A DNA stretch of 64,000 nt from Opitutaceae bacterium (lineage in GTDB: Bacteria; Verrucomicrobiota; Verrucomicrobiia; Opitutales; Opitutaceae), in assembly GCA_005792355.1 (NCBI GenBank), contig SXSC01000082.1:37941-101940 (forward strand), in the 5' to 3' direction. Positions 8,328 to 16,315 of the stretch are shown piece after piece. A program made the position numbers and the translations under genes. Each line of letters opens with the position of its first letter. Position 1 is the first letter of the stretch. The notes beneath the pieces are model-generated. The model was given only the letters and a program-made list of their open reading frames with translations. It was not told the origin of the DNA and ran no database searches.

Positions 8328-9578
8328 TCAGTCGAGCCGGAAGAAATCGCGGGCGTTGTCGTGGAGGATTCGCCGCGCGAGCCGCTCGGCCGTGGCGCGG
8401 CTGAAATACCCCGCGGCCAATTTTTCCTCCAGCACCTCGGCAATCAGTTGCCGCGCCGTCTGCATCGCGCCGTAGGTTTCCTCCACGTGCCAGTTGTCGC
8501 CACCCAGCATCATGCGGGATTCGTTGGGCAGCACCTCAATCGCCTCGTGCAGCGCCAGCTTGAAGTGCGACGGACTCAGCAGGAACGACCAGGTCAAATC
8601 CAACCAGATATTGCGATAGACGAAGGCCATCCCGAGCAGGTCGCGGCTCCAGGGGTAGGCGAGGTGCATCAGGAGGAAGCGGGTGCGGGGATGCCGTTCA
8701 ACCAGCCCGGCGACGCCGAGGGGGTGCGAACTGCGAATGATCCCCGTGCCGAGATGCATCTGCACCGGAACATCCCGCGTGGCGGCGATCCGGCACAGAT
8801 GATCCACGATGAAATCACCAAACGCCTTCCGTTCGGCTGGCGGCGGCGCGGCGCGGCCCCAGGCGGCGCGGGCCAGGCCTTCGTCCGGCTCGTCGAAATG
8901 GATGTCGCGGTCGTAGGCGAGTGCGTTCTTCAGCGCGACCTGGCCGCGCGCGGCCAGGCCGGCCACGAGTTGGTCGAGGGCGACCAGATATTCGTCGAAG
9001 GAATCCGCTTTCAGGCCCGCGCGTTGCAGGAGTTCGTGCGCACTGTTGCCGTTGTGATCGCGCGAAACGGGATGCCAGCCCAGCGCGAGCGAGTTGATGC
9101 GCATGACTGAACGGTAGTTCGCCCCCAGCGCGGGCCGGGGATCGAGCAGCGGGTCGTTGTAGGCGTCGGTGATGACGGTCGTGACGCGCGCGCGGTGCAG
9201 GACCTCGCGCTGCCAGTCGGGCCGGCGATGGGCCGCGCGCACGGCGGCATCGAGTGCCGGCCAGTTGTCGCGCGTGATCTCCGCAGAGCCATCGCCGTGC
9301 AACTCGACGACGGCGCGCACGAGATTCCGGACGAAGAAATTTGAGCCGCTGTGATCCAAAAACGGCGCGAGCGATTCCCAGGTCGTGGGGCCGGCCCCCG
9401 CGAGCATCGGGTCGGAATCGCGCGATTCGGACGGCAGGCAATACGGCCGGGCCTGCGCCCAGCCGGCATAGCTCTGCTGGAACAGTTGCAGCAGGTTGAC
9501 TTCGCGCTGGAGGATGACCTCGGGCAGATGATGCTCATGCACGTCAACGATGGGGAGTTGTTCGATGAATTTGTGCAT
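8328..9578 (-). CDS. Amidohydrolase family protein (uronate-isomerase/amidohydrolase-2 like)
   Basis: The 416-residue cytoplasmic protein has the metal-dependent TIM-barrel hydrolase pattern: VDVHEHHL at 12-19 (first metal ligands), MHLGTGII and LLMHLAYPW in the middle (later histidines), and MLGGDNWHVEE near the C-terminus (the aspartate). The C-terminal NARDFFRL with the long helical insert recalls uronate isomerase and amidohydrolase-2 (COG2159) members. The probable role is hydrolysis, decarboxylation or isomerisation of a sugar-acid-like compound; the exact substrate cannot be told. No Shine-Dalgarno is visible. It is divergent from the esterase gene at 9946, and the two may share a control region. 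Confidence 0.75.
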   Translation of the reverse strand: MHKFIEQLPIVDVHEHHLPEVILQREVNLLQLFQQSYAGWAQARPYCLPSESRDSDPMLAGAGPTTWESLAPFLDHSGSNFFVRNLVRAVVELHGDGSAEITRDNWPALDAAVRAAHRRPDWQREVLHRARVTTVITDAYNDPLLDPRPALGANYRSVMRINSLALGWHPVSRDHNGNSAHELLQRAGLKADSFDEYLVALDQLVAGLAARGQVALKNALAYDRDIHFDEPDEGLARAAWGRAAPPPAERKAFGDFIVDHLCRIAATRDVPVQMHLGTGIIRSSHPLGVAGLVERHPRTRFLLMHLAYPWSRDLLGMAFVYRNIWLDLTWSFLLSPSHFKLALHEAIEVLPNESRMMLGGDNWHVEETYGAMQTARQLIAEVLEEKLAAGYFSRATAERLARRILHDNARDFFRLD

Positions 9579-9945
9579 AGGGTCGGATCAGGTTTTATTG
9601 GATTCCAGATCAGCCGGAACGATTTGGTGGTGGGTCGGGGCGTCGCTGGGCGACGCGAAATTACGCTGCGAATGAATCGAGATTTTTCGGAAGAAAGTCC
9701 AGTTTCACCCGGCGGGAGTCGGCACGATGGGCGCATCTGCCGGTTGACGGTTCGCGCGGACGGCGGTTTTCCAGCCGCCCAAATACGGCGACAAGAGTGT
9801 CGCCGATCCGTCGGATTCACGAGCTCTCCGAAGACCGACAATCGGGAGATGCACCCGTTGGTTGCGCCCGCCATAACGAGATCTTGCCAGCGCAACCGCT
9901 CCACCCGACCATTGTGTTCCGCCCCGCACCCCACGATTCACCGCA
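9579..9945. promoter_or_regulatory. Divergent intergenic region with palindromes
   Basis: A 367-bp gap between divergently transcribed amidohydrolase and esterase genes, so both promoters should be here. Two palindromes are visible: GGCGGTTTTCCAGCCGCC at 9762-9779 and CGGCGACA..TGTCGCCG at 9786-9805. The first differs by one base from the element at 54127-54144, so it is a dispersed repeat more than a local operator. Confidence 0.45.
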
Positions 9946-10845
9946 ATGCAACGCGTCGTCCTCGCCCTCCTTGTTTGCGCAACCTTGATTGGGTCCGAGG
10001 TCCGCGGGGCGGCGCAAGATCGGGCCGCCGTTTCCCGCACGGAGGACGTCGTCTACGGCCGAAAGTTTGGCACGGCGCTGACCCTCGACGTGTTCCAGCC
10101 GGCCAAGCCGAATGGTCACGGTCTGCTGTTCATGGCGAGCGGCGGGTGGATTTCTAGCCACGATGCCGTTAACGCCGGTTGGTTTCAGCCAGCCCTCGAT
10201 CGCGGCTACACCGTTTTCGCCGTCGTGCACGGATCGCAGCCGCGGTTTATCATTCCCGAAATCGTCGAGGACATTCATCGGGCTGTTCGCTTTGTCCGCC
10301 ATCATGCGGCCAAATATGGAATTCGCCCCGATGCGCTCGGCATCATGGGCGGCAGTGCCGGCGGGCATCTCTCCCTCACGCTGGGCACCCAGGGTGGGCC
10401 GGGCAGGGCGGACGCCAAGGATCCGGTCGACCGGGAAAGCAGCGCGGTGCAGGCCGTCGCTTGTTTTTTCCCACCCACGGATTTTCTCAATTACGGTCAG
10501 CCGGGCGAGGACGCCGTGGGCGTCGGGGTGCTGAAGAAATTCCAGCCCGCGTTCGGCGCTCGCTCGGGCACCGCGGACAGCCGGCAGATCTTCGGCCGGG
10601 AAATCTCCCCGGTCAATTTCGTCACGGCCAGTCTTCCTCCCACCTTGATCATTCACGGCGACGCCGACCGGCTCGTGCCCATCCAACAATCGGAAATATT
10701 CCTGCAGAAGGCGCGCGACGCCGGGGTCAGCCAGGTGCAGCTCGTCCGCCGGCCCGGGAAGGAGCATGGCTGGAAGGAACTGCCGGAGGACCTTCCGCTG
10801 CTGGCGGATTGGTTCGATCGACACCTGCGCGGGATCACAAAGTAA
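9946..10845 (+). CDS. Secreted alpha/beta-hydrolase esterase
   Basis: 299 residues with a signal peptide (MQRVVLALLVCATLIGSEVRG). Esterase features seen: the MASGGW loop near residue 62 in the place of the HGGG oxyanion motif, the nucleophile elbow MGGSAGGHLSLTLG, the acid in HGDADRLVPI and the histidine in KEHGWKELP. This is the BD-FAE/acetyl-esterase type of fold, usually removing acyl or acetyl groups from carbohydrates. The sulfatase gene follows after six bases, so the two are co-transcribed and probably remove different substituents from the same polymer. Confidence 0.85.
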   Translation: MQRVVLALLVCATLIGSEVRGAAQDRAAVSRTEDVVYGRKFGTALTLDVFQPAKPNGHGLLFMASGGWISSHDAVNAGWFQPALDRGYTVFAVVHGSQPRFIIPEIVEDIHRAVRFVRHHAAKYGIRPDALGIMGGSAGGHLSLTLGTQGGPGRADAKDPVDRESSAVQAVACFFPPTDFLNYGQPGEDAVGVGVLKKFQPAFGARSGTADSRQIFGREISPVNFVTASLPPTLIIHGDADRLVPIQQSEIFLQKARDAGVSQVQLVRRPGKEHGWKELPEDLPLLADWFDRHLRGITK

Positions 10846-10851
10846 CGGCCG

Positions 10852-12474
10852 ATGCGGAACGATTTATTCAGCTTCGGTCACGTGGGCTGGCAACGAATGC
10901 TCCGCCCGTATTTCCGTTTGCTGGCCGGGGCCGCGCTCATGCTGCCGTCTCCGAGTTTCGCCGCCGCGGAAACGCGGCAGCCCAACATTGTGCTCCTCCT
11001 CGCCGACGACATGGGCTTCTCCGACCTGGGGGTTTATGGCAGCGAGATTAAGACGCCGAACCTGGATACGCTGGCCGCGGGCGGGCTGCGTTTTTCGCAG
11101 TTCTACAACTGTGCCCTGTGCGGCCCGTCGCGCGCGGCACTGATGACGGGGTTGCACCCGCACCAGGTTGGAATCTTCAACTGGACGGGGTTGCTCAACG
11201 ATCGCTGCGTGACGGCGTTCGAGTTGTTCAAACGGGCGGGCTACGCGACGTGCGCGGTGGGCCGGCTCGACATGGTGACGGCGGAAAACTGGCACGACCC
11301 CGCGATGATCGCGCGCCACGTGGACCGCTTCCTCGGCAGCACGGGGCACACGGGGCCGGGAAATTATTTCAAGGCGGTGCGCACGACGCCCTTCCACCGC
11401 GACGGCGAGCCTTTCACGTTGCCGCCCGAAGGCAGCTACAAGACCGACTTCATCACGGACTTCGCGGTGGATTTCATCCGCGGCGCCGCGGCGCAAGCTC
11501 GGCCGTTTTTTCTGTATATGGCGCATTATGCGCCGCACTGGCCGCTGCACGCAAAACCGGAGGACATCGCGAAGTATCGCGAGCTTTACCGCACGCTCGG
11601 CTGGGATGAACTGCGCGTGCGCCGGCACCGGCGGTTGATCGAGCAGGGGCTGATTTCCGCCAACACCAAACTCTCGCCCCGCGACTCGCGCGTGCCCGCC
11701 TGGGCGGACGCGACGGACCAGGACTGGGAGGCCGAGCGCATGGCCGTCTACGCCGCGCAGGTGGATACGCTCGATCAAAGCGTGGGCCGCGTGATGGCGG
11801 CGCTGCGGAGCACCGGCGCGGACAAAAATACCCTCGTGCTTTTCCTCTCGGACAACGGTGCGTCCGACCAGTCGAGGACGGCGGAGCTGGACAAGCCGGG
11901 TGAAACCTGGCGCGTCGACGGGACCAAGACGAGGGTCGGCAACCAACCGGGCATCCAGCCGGGCCCCGCCGACAACTTCGTGACCGGAGGCCCGCCGTGG
12001 GCCAACGTCTCGAACACGCCGTTTCGGCAGAACAAGCAAACGAATCACGAGGGCGGCATCGCGTCGCCGCTGATCGCTTGGTGGCCGGGCGTGGTGGCGA
12101 AGCCCGGCGCCATTTCAGCGGAATTGGCGCATATCACCGACATCATGGCCACGTGTCTCGAGGTGGGCGGCGTCGAATATCCGAAGCACTTCGGCGAGCG
12201 CAGCGTGCTGCCGTTGGCGGGCCGGAGCCTGCTGCCGGTGTTGCGGAGCGGCCAGCGGGCCGGGCATGCGTCGCTCTGCTGGGCGACAGCGGGCAATCGG
12301 GCCGTGCGCGTGGGCCGGTGGAAACTGGTCTCGCTCAAAGACGGGCCGTGGGAACTTTACGACCTCGCCGTGGACCGCACCGAGTTGAATGATCTCTCCC
12401 GGCAGCTGCCGGAGCGCGCCCAGGCGATGGCGGCGATCTTCGAAGCGTGGCAGAAAGCCGACGGCACAGAATAG
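10852..12474 (+). CDS. Secreted sulfatase (arylsulfatase family, Cys-type)
   Basis: 540 residues if started at 10852; an internal ATG at 10897 gives a cleaner signal peptide (MLRPYFRLLAGAALMLPSPSFA) and may be the true start. The alkaline-phosphatase-superfamily core is clear: NIVLLLADDMGFSDLG with the metal-binding aspartates, the C-x-P-S-R signature as Cys90-GPSRAALMTG (residue modified to formylglycine), and LSDNGAS late in the protein. The usual GKWHLG motif is replaced by VGRLDMV, a notable departure. It probably removes sulfate esters from a polysaccharide outside the cytoplasm. It belongs to the esterase/TonB-receptor group; a formylglycine-generating enzyme is not in the window. Confidence 0.9.
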   Translation: MRNDLFSFGHVGWQRMLRPYFRLLAGAALMLPSPSFAAAETRQPNIVLLLADDMGFSDLGVYGSEIKTPNLDTLAAGGLRFSQFYNCALCGPSRAALMTGLHPHQVGIFNWTGLLNDRCVTAFELFKRAGYATCAVGRLDMVTAENWHDPAMIARHVDRFLGSTGHTGPGNYFKAVRTTPFHRDGEPFTLPPEGSYKTDFITDFAVDFIRGAAAQARPFFLYMAHYAPHWPLHAKPEDIAKYRELYRTLGWDELRVRRHRRLIEQGLISANTKLSPRDSRVPAWADATDQDWEAERMAVYAAQVDTLDQSVGRVMAALRSTGADKNTLVLFLSDNGASDQSRTAELDKPGETWRVDGTKTRVGNQPGIQPGPADNFVTGGPPWANVSNTPFRQNKQTNHEGGIASPLIAWWPGVVAKPGAISAELAHITDIMATCLEVGGVEYPKHFGERSVLPLAGRSLLPVLRSGQRAGHASLCWATAGNRAVRVGRWKLVSLKDGPWELYDLAVDRTELNDLSRQLPERAQAMAAIFEAWQKADGTE

Positions 12475-12621
12475 CCGTCGGATCGCGTGTCGCACTCCCT
12501 GAAGACTTGCCCCCATGCGCATCAACCCAATGGAGCGGCTGCCGGCCGCAATCTTGTCAGAAAAATGAAGTCAAAAGAATCTCTTCAGAATCAGGCTCAT
12601 GCCCAAACGCCCCCGCTCCAA

Positions 12622-15600
12622 ATGAAATCCGTCCACCTGACTCTTCCCCTGGGGCTTCGCCGCTGTCTCGCCCTCGGGCTCCTCGCCGGCGCCGTCGTGG
12701 CGCTGCCTTGTTCCCCTGCCGCCCAAACCGTCGCGACGGGCGGCATCGACGGGCGGGTCTTCAATTCCCGCACCGATCAGAATCTCGAAAAAGCGCGGAT
12801 CACGATCACGGGAACGCAGCTCGAGACGTTCACCAACGCCGGGGGCGAATACCGCTTCTATAATGTCCCCGCCGGACCGGTGACCGTGCGGGCGTATTTC
12901 ACCGGCTTGGACGTGCAGGAGGAGGCCGTGGTCGTCATCGCCGGCCGGAGCGCGCGGCGCGACATCGATCTGGCGGCGCGTTTGGAAAAATCCGGCCCGG
13001 GTGCGGGCCCGATCAAGCTGGATAAATTTGTCGTCAACACCTCGAAGGAGATGGATGCCGCCGCGCTGGCGATCAACGAGCAGCGTTTTGCCCGGAACAT
13101 CAAGACGGTTGTCGCCGCCGATGAGTTCGGATCGATCGTGGAAAATGACCCCGGCGAGGTGCTGAAATTCATTCCCGGCATCACGATGGATTACAACGGC
13201 GGGGAGGCGCGCCGGGTGTCGATGGACGGCGTGTCGTCCGATTACGTGCCGGTGACGATGGGCGGATTCAACATCGCCAACACCAACCAGCAGGGCACCA
13301 ACCGCGCGGCGGCGCTCGACCAAGTTTCCCTCAACAACGTTTCGCGGATCGAGGTGAACCAGTCGCCCACGCCGGAGTCGCCCGGGGCGGCGCTCGCGGG
13401 TTCGGTCAATTTTGTGCCGCGCAGCGCTTTCGAACGGTCGAAACCGCTCTTCTCCTTCAGCACCTTCCTCGCGATGCGCGACAACGCCCGCGATTTCCAC
13501 CGGTCCGTGGGGCCGCGCTCGAGTCCGACCCGCAAGGTGCTCCCGGGAGTTGACGTCGCCTACGTCGCGCCGGTCAACGAGCGGTTTGGCTACAGCTTCT
13601 CCGCCAGTGCCTCGAAATCGCTGAGCCCGCGCGATTTCATGACGAACACCTGGAGCGGGACCGGCGCGGCGACAGGCGGAAACTTGCCCGACACCACGCC
13701 CGGTCAGCCGTACCTGAGCAACTACCTGGTCCGCGACGGTTTCATCGGCCGGACCCGCACGTCGGCCGGGCTGACGCTTGACTACAAGTTTTCGCGCCAC
13801 GACCAGGCGTCCTTTTCCCTCCAACGCACCGCCTATGGGAGCGAATTCGACAACCGGTTGATGAACTTCATCGTCAACCGTGTGCTGCCGGGAAATTTCA
13901 CGACGACGTCTACAAATGGATTCGCCGGTGCCGGCGAGGTGAGAGTGACGCTACAGACGCGTTCGCGCGACGCCGCCACTTACTCGCCGACCTTGGTGTA
14001 TCGGCACAACGGGCCGATCTGGGCGGCGCAGGCGGGCGTGGGCTACTCCCAGTCGCGCGACGGTTTTCATGATGTCGACAAGGGTTATTTCAGCCAGTCG
14101 CTCGGGCGCCGCACCGGGGTCACCGTTTCGTTCGCCGACATCAACTACCTGCGACCCGGCCGGATCACGGTCACCGATGGCGTCACCGGCGCGCCGGTCG
14201 ATCCGTATGACATCCGCTCGTACGCCCTGGCCGATCCGCAAAGCCAGTACATCCTGTCGGTCGACGTCCAGCGCAGCGCCTACGCCAACCTGGCCCGCGA
14301 TTTCAAATGGGGCCGTCTCGCCGGTTCGATCAAGGGCGGCCTGGACGTGAGCAATTCCATCCGCGACATTCGCAGCACTCCCCTGATCCTGACCTACCTC
14401 GGAGCGGATGGCCGCGTGAGCACGACGCCCGTCGGCAATGACGATTTGGCGGCGCAGTTTTTCGATGCGGGCATCGCCAACCGGCCATCGTCCCTCGGCT
14501 TTCCGCCCGCGCCGGTGGTGAGCCATCCGCAGCTCTGGGACTACTACCGCGCGAACCCGGGCCGTTTTGCCGTCAACGGAAACCAATCCTACCTCAACGC
14601 GGTCGCCCAGTCGCGGATCGCGGAGGAGGTGGTTTCCTCCGCCTACCTTCGCGGCGATCTCGCCCTGTTCGAGCATCGGCTCAGGTTGGTGGGCGGAGTC
14701 CGGGCCGAGCAGACCAATGTCGAGGCCGAGGGTCCGCGCAACGATCCGACCCGCAACTATCAGCGCGATGCGGCCGGCAATATCATTCGCGGCGCCAATG
14801 GCCGGGCGCTGCTGATCACGACGGATGCGCTGGCGGCCTCGCAGCGCACCAGCATCGACCGCGGCGCGCACGTGACCAAGGAATACCTCCGGTGGTTTCC
14901 CAGCCTCAACGCCTCCTACAACCTCCGGGAGAATTTCATCGCGCGGGCCGCCTACTATCATTCGATCGGCCGCCCCGATTTGTTGCAGTACACCGGAGGA
15001 ATCACGCTGCCCAATACCGACAACGAGTCGGTGGCGATCCGCACGATCACGGTCAACAACGCCGGGATCAAGCCGTGGCGCGCCCGGACGGTGAAGCTCT
15101 CGCTCGAATACTATTTCCCCGGGGTGGGCCTGCTCTCCGCGGGCGCCTTCCGGCGGGAGTTCAAGAATTTCTTTGGCAACACGATCTTTCCGGCCACACC
15201 CGAGTTTTTGGCGCTGTACGACCTCGATCCGGCGACCTACGGCAACGACCAGGTTTCGACGCAGTTTAACATCGCCAGCTCGGTGCGCATGGACGGCTTC
15301 AATGTGAGCTACAAGCAGGCGCTGACGTTTCTTCCCTCGTGGGCGCGTGGCGCCCAGGTCTTCGCCAATGGCAATATCCAGCGCGCGACCGGGGCCGCGA
15401 CGAGCAATTTTAATTACAGCCCGAAGTTTGCCAACTGGGGCGCTCGCTTCACCCGGAACAAATACCAATTGAGTGCCAACTGGAACTACCGGGGTCGCCA
15501 ACGTCTGGCTGCCGTGACTGGGAGGAGCATCGAGCCCGGCACCTTTACCTATTCCGTGGCGCGGACGTACCTCGACCTCTCGGGCGAATACTCGCTGGGA

Positions 15601-15753
15601 AAAAAATTCGCGATCTTCGCCAAATTCCGGAACGTGGGTGACACGACGGAGGACGTCGAAATTTACGGCCCAAGCACTCCTGCGGTCGCCCGCTTCCGGC
15701 AACGCGAGGACTTCGCCGGCATCTGGACATTTGGCCTCAAGGGGAGCTTTTAG
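12622..15753 (+). CDS. TonB-dependent receptor with carboxypeptidase-regulatory-like N-domain
   Basis: About 1043 residues from the ATG at 12622, chosen because a signal peptide follows at once (MKSVHLTLPLGLRRCLALG, then AGAVVALPCSPAAQ); ATGs at 12487 and 12565 are also in frame. After the signal come a carboxypeptidase-D-like beta-sandwich (GGIDGRVFNSRTDQNLEKARITI), a linker with KLDKFVVNT, a plug domain (NDPGEVLKFIPGI, RVSMDGVSSDYVPV) and a long 22-strand-type barrel ending in FGLKGSF with a terminal Phe. It imports a large ligand, probably oligosaccharide released by the neighbouring secreted enzymes. No SusD partner is present, as is usual in Verrucomicrobiota. Confidence 0.9.
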   Translation: MKSVHLTLPLGLRRCLALGLLAGAVVALPCSPAAQTVATGGIDGRVFNSRTDQNLEKARITITGTQLETFTNAGGEYRFYNVPAGPVTVRAYFTGLDVQEEAVVVIAGRSARRDIDLAARLEKSGPGAGPIKLDKFVVNTSKEMDAAALAINEQRFARNIKTVVAADEFGSIVENDPGEVLKFIPGITMDYNGGEARRVSMDGVSSDYVPVTMGGFNIANTNQQGTNRAAALDQVSLNNVSRIEVNQSPTPESPGAALAGSVNFVPRSAFERSKPLFSFSTFLAMRDNARDFHRSVGPRSSPTRKVLPGVDVAYVAPVNERFGYSFSASASKSLSPRDFMTNTWSGTGAATGGNLPDTTPGQPYLSNYLVRDGFIGRTRTSAGLTLDYKFSRHDQASFSLQRTAYGSEFDNRLMNFIVNRVLPGNFTTTSTNGFAGAGEVRVTLQTRSRDAATYSPTLVYRHNGPIWAAQAGVGYSQSRDGFHDVDKGYFSQSLGRRTGVTVSFADINYLRPGRITVTDGVTGAPVDPYDIRSYALADPQSQYILSVDVQRSAYANLARDFKWGRLAGSIKGGLDVSNSIRDIRSTPLILTYLGADGRVSTTPVGNDDLAAQFFDAGIANRPSSLGFPPAPVVSHPQLWDYYRANPGRFAVNGNQSYLNAVAQSRIAEEVVSSAYLRGDLALFEHRLRLVGGVRAEQTNVEAEGPRNDPTRNYQRDAAGNIIRGANGRALLITTDALAASQRTSIDRGAHVTKEYLRWFPSLNASYNLRENFIARAAYYHSIGRPDLLQYTGGITLPNTDNESVAIRTITVNNAGIKPWRARTVKLSLEYYFPGVGLLSAGAFRREFKNFFGNTIFPATPEFLALYDLDPATYGNDQVSTQFNIASSVRMDGFNVSYKQALTFLPSWARGAQVFANGNIQRATGAATSNFNYSPKFANWGARFTRNKYQLSANWNYRGRQRLAAVTGRSIEPGTFTYSVARTYLDLSGEYSLGKKFAIFAKFRNVGDTTEDVEIYGPSTPAVARFRQREDFAGIWTFGLKGSF

Positions 15754-15907
15754 TCCGCCTGCATCACGCGCAACCTGCCTTTGGCCCATGATTTCCCGCG
15801 CAGATGCTCCCGTTCCGCCGTGGCTCTTGAGTTCAGGCGGGCTCAGCCGTTTCCATTCAGCCCCAACCGCAAAAGCGACTTTTGCCCGTGACCGGAGGAA
15901 ACCGACT

Positions 15908-15977
15908 GTCGGAGCGGGTTTATCCCGCGAACCTTCGTTCGGACTGACTTTTGTTCGCGGCATAAAGCCGCTCCTAC
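15908..15977. repeat. REP-like inverted pair (BIME-like)
   Basis: Left arm 15908-15932 and right arm 15953-15977 are 25 bases each and pair with few mismatches. The right arm read on the minus strand starts GTAGGAGCGGCTTTATGCCG; the left arm is GTCGGAGCGGGTTTATCCCG. Head GTAG plus a short internal palindrome is the layout of REP sequences, and two inverted REPs form a BIME. Confidence 0.7.
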
Positions 15978-16220
15978 AACCGGTCCACGGACGCTGTTTC
16001 CGGGGAGTCCAACCACGTTTGACGAATGAAGAGACGAAAATTAATTGGTGCAGGGCTGGACCTTGGTCCCTGCCTCGAAAAACGCACCGGTTTTCACTCG
16101 GTATTTTCGGCGCGCACCAAGGAGCGGCCCTACATTTCACTGAATCGTTACGGCTCAGCCTGCGCTTGGCCCACAATTCCTTTCTGACAAATGCGGTCCA
16201 GAGAGGGCGGGTCGAAGGAG

Positions 16221-16248
16221 GGGCGCTCTGCTGGCCAGCAGAACGCCC
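16221..16248. repeat. 28-bp near-perfect palindrome
   Basis: Arms GGGCGCTCTGCTGG and CCAGCAGAACGCCC with a single mismatched pair and no loop. It lies 67 bases before the CocE start, where an operator is conceivable. Confidence 0.6.
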
Positions 16249-16272
16249 AAAACAGGGTCGCCGATCGTATTT

Positions 16273-16292
16273 CGGCGGTTGGGCAACCGCCG
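16273..16292. repeat. 20-bp palindrome CGGCGGTTG..CAACCGCCG
   Basis: Nine-base arms with a two-base loop, 23 bases before the proposed CocE start codon. It resembles the GGCGG-CCGCC palindromes at 9762 and 54127, so it may be a repeat and not a gene-specific site. Confidence 0.55.
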
Positions 16293-16315
16293 CTCCAGCG
16301 GAGCGACCGGCCGAT

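Larger units (their letters stand above)
15754..16315. other. Gene-free region, 562 bp, rich in palindromes
   Basis: No gene was seen on either strand. It holds a REP-like inverted pair at 15908-15977 and near-perfect palindromes at 16221-16248 and 16273-16292. Another fragment near 16120-16136 (GGAGCGGCCCTAC) reads as a further REP-like half. The region separates the TonB receptor from the CocE gene. Confidence 0.55.
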
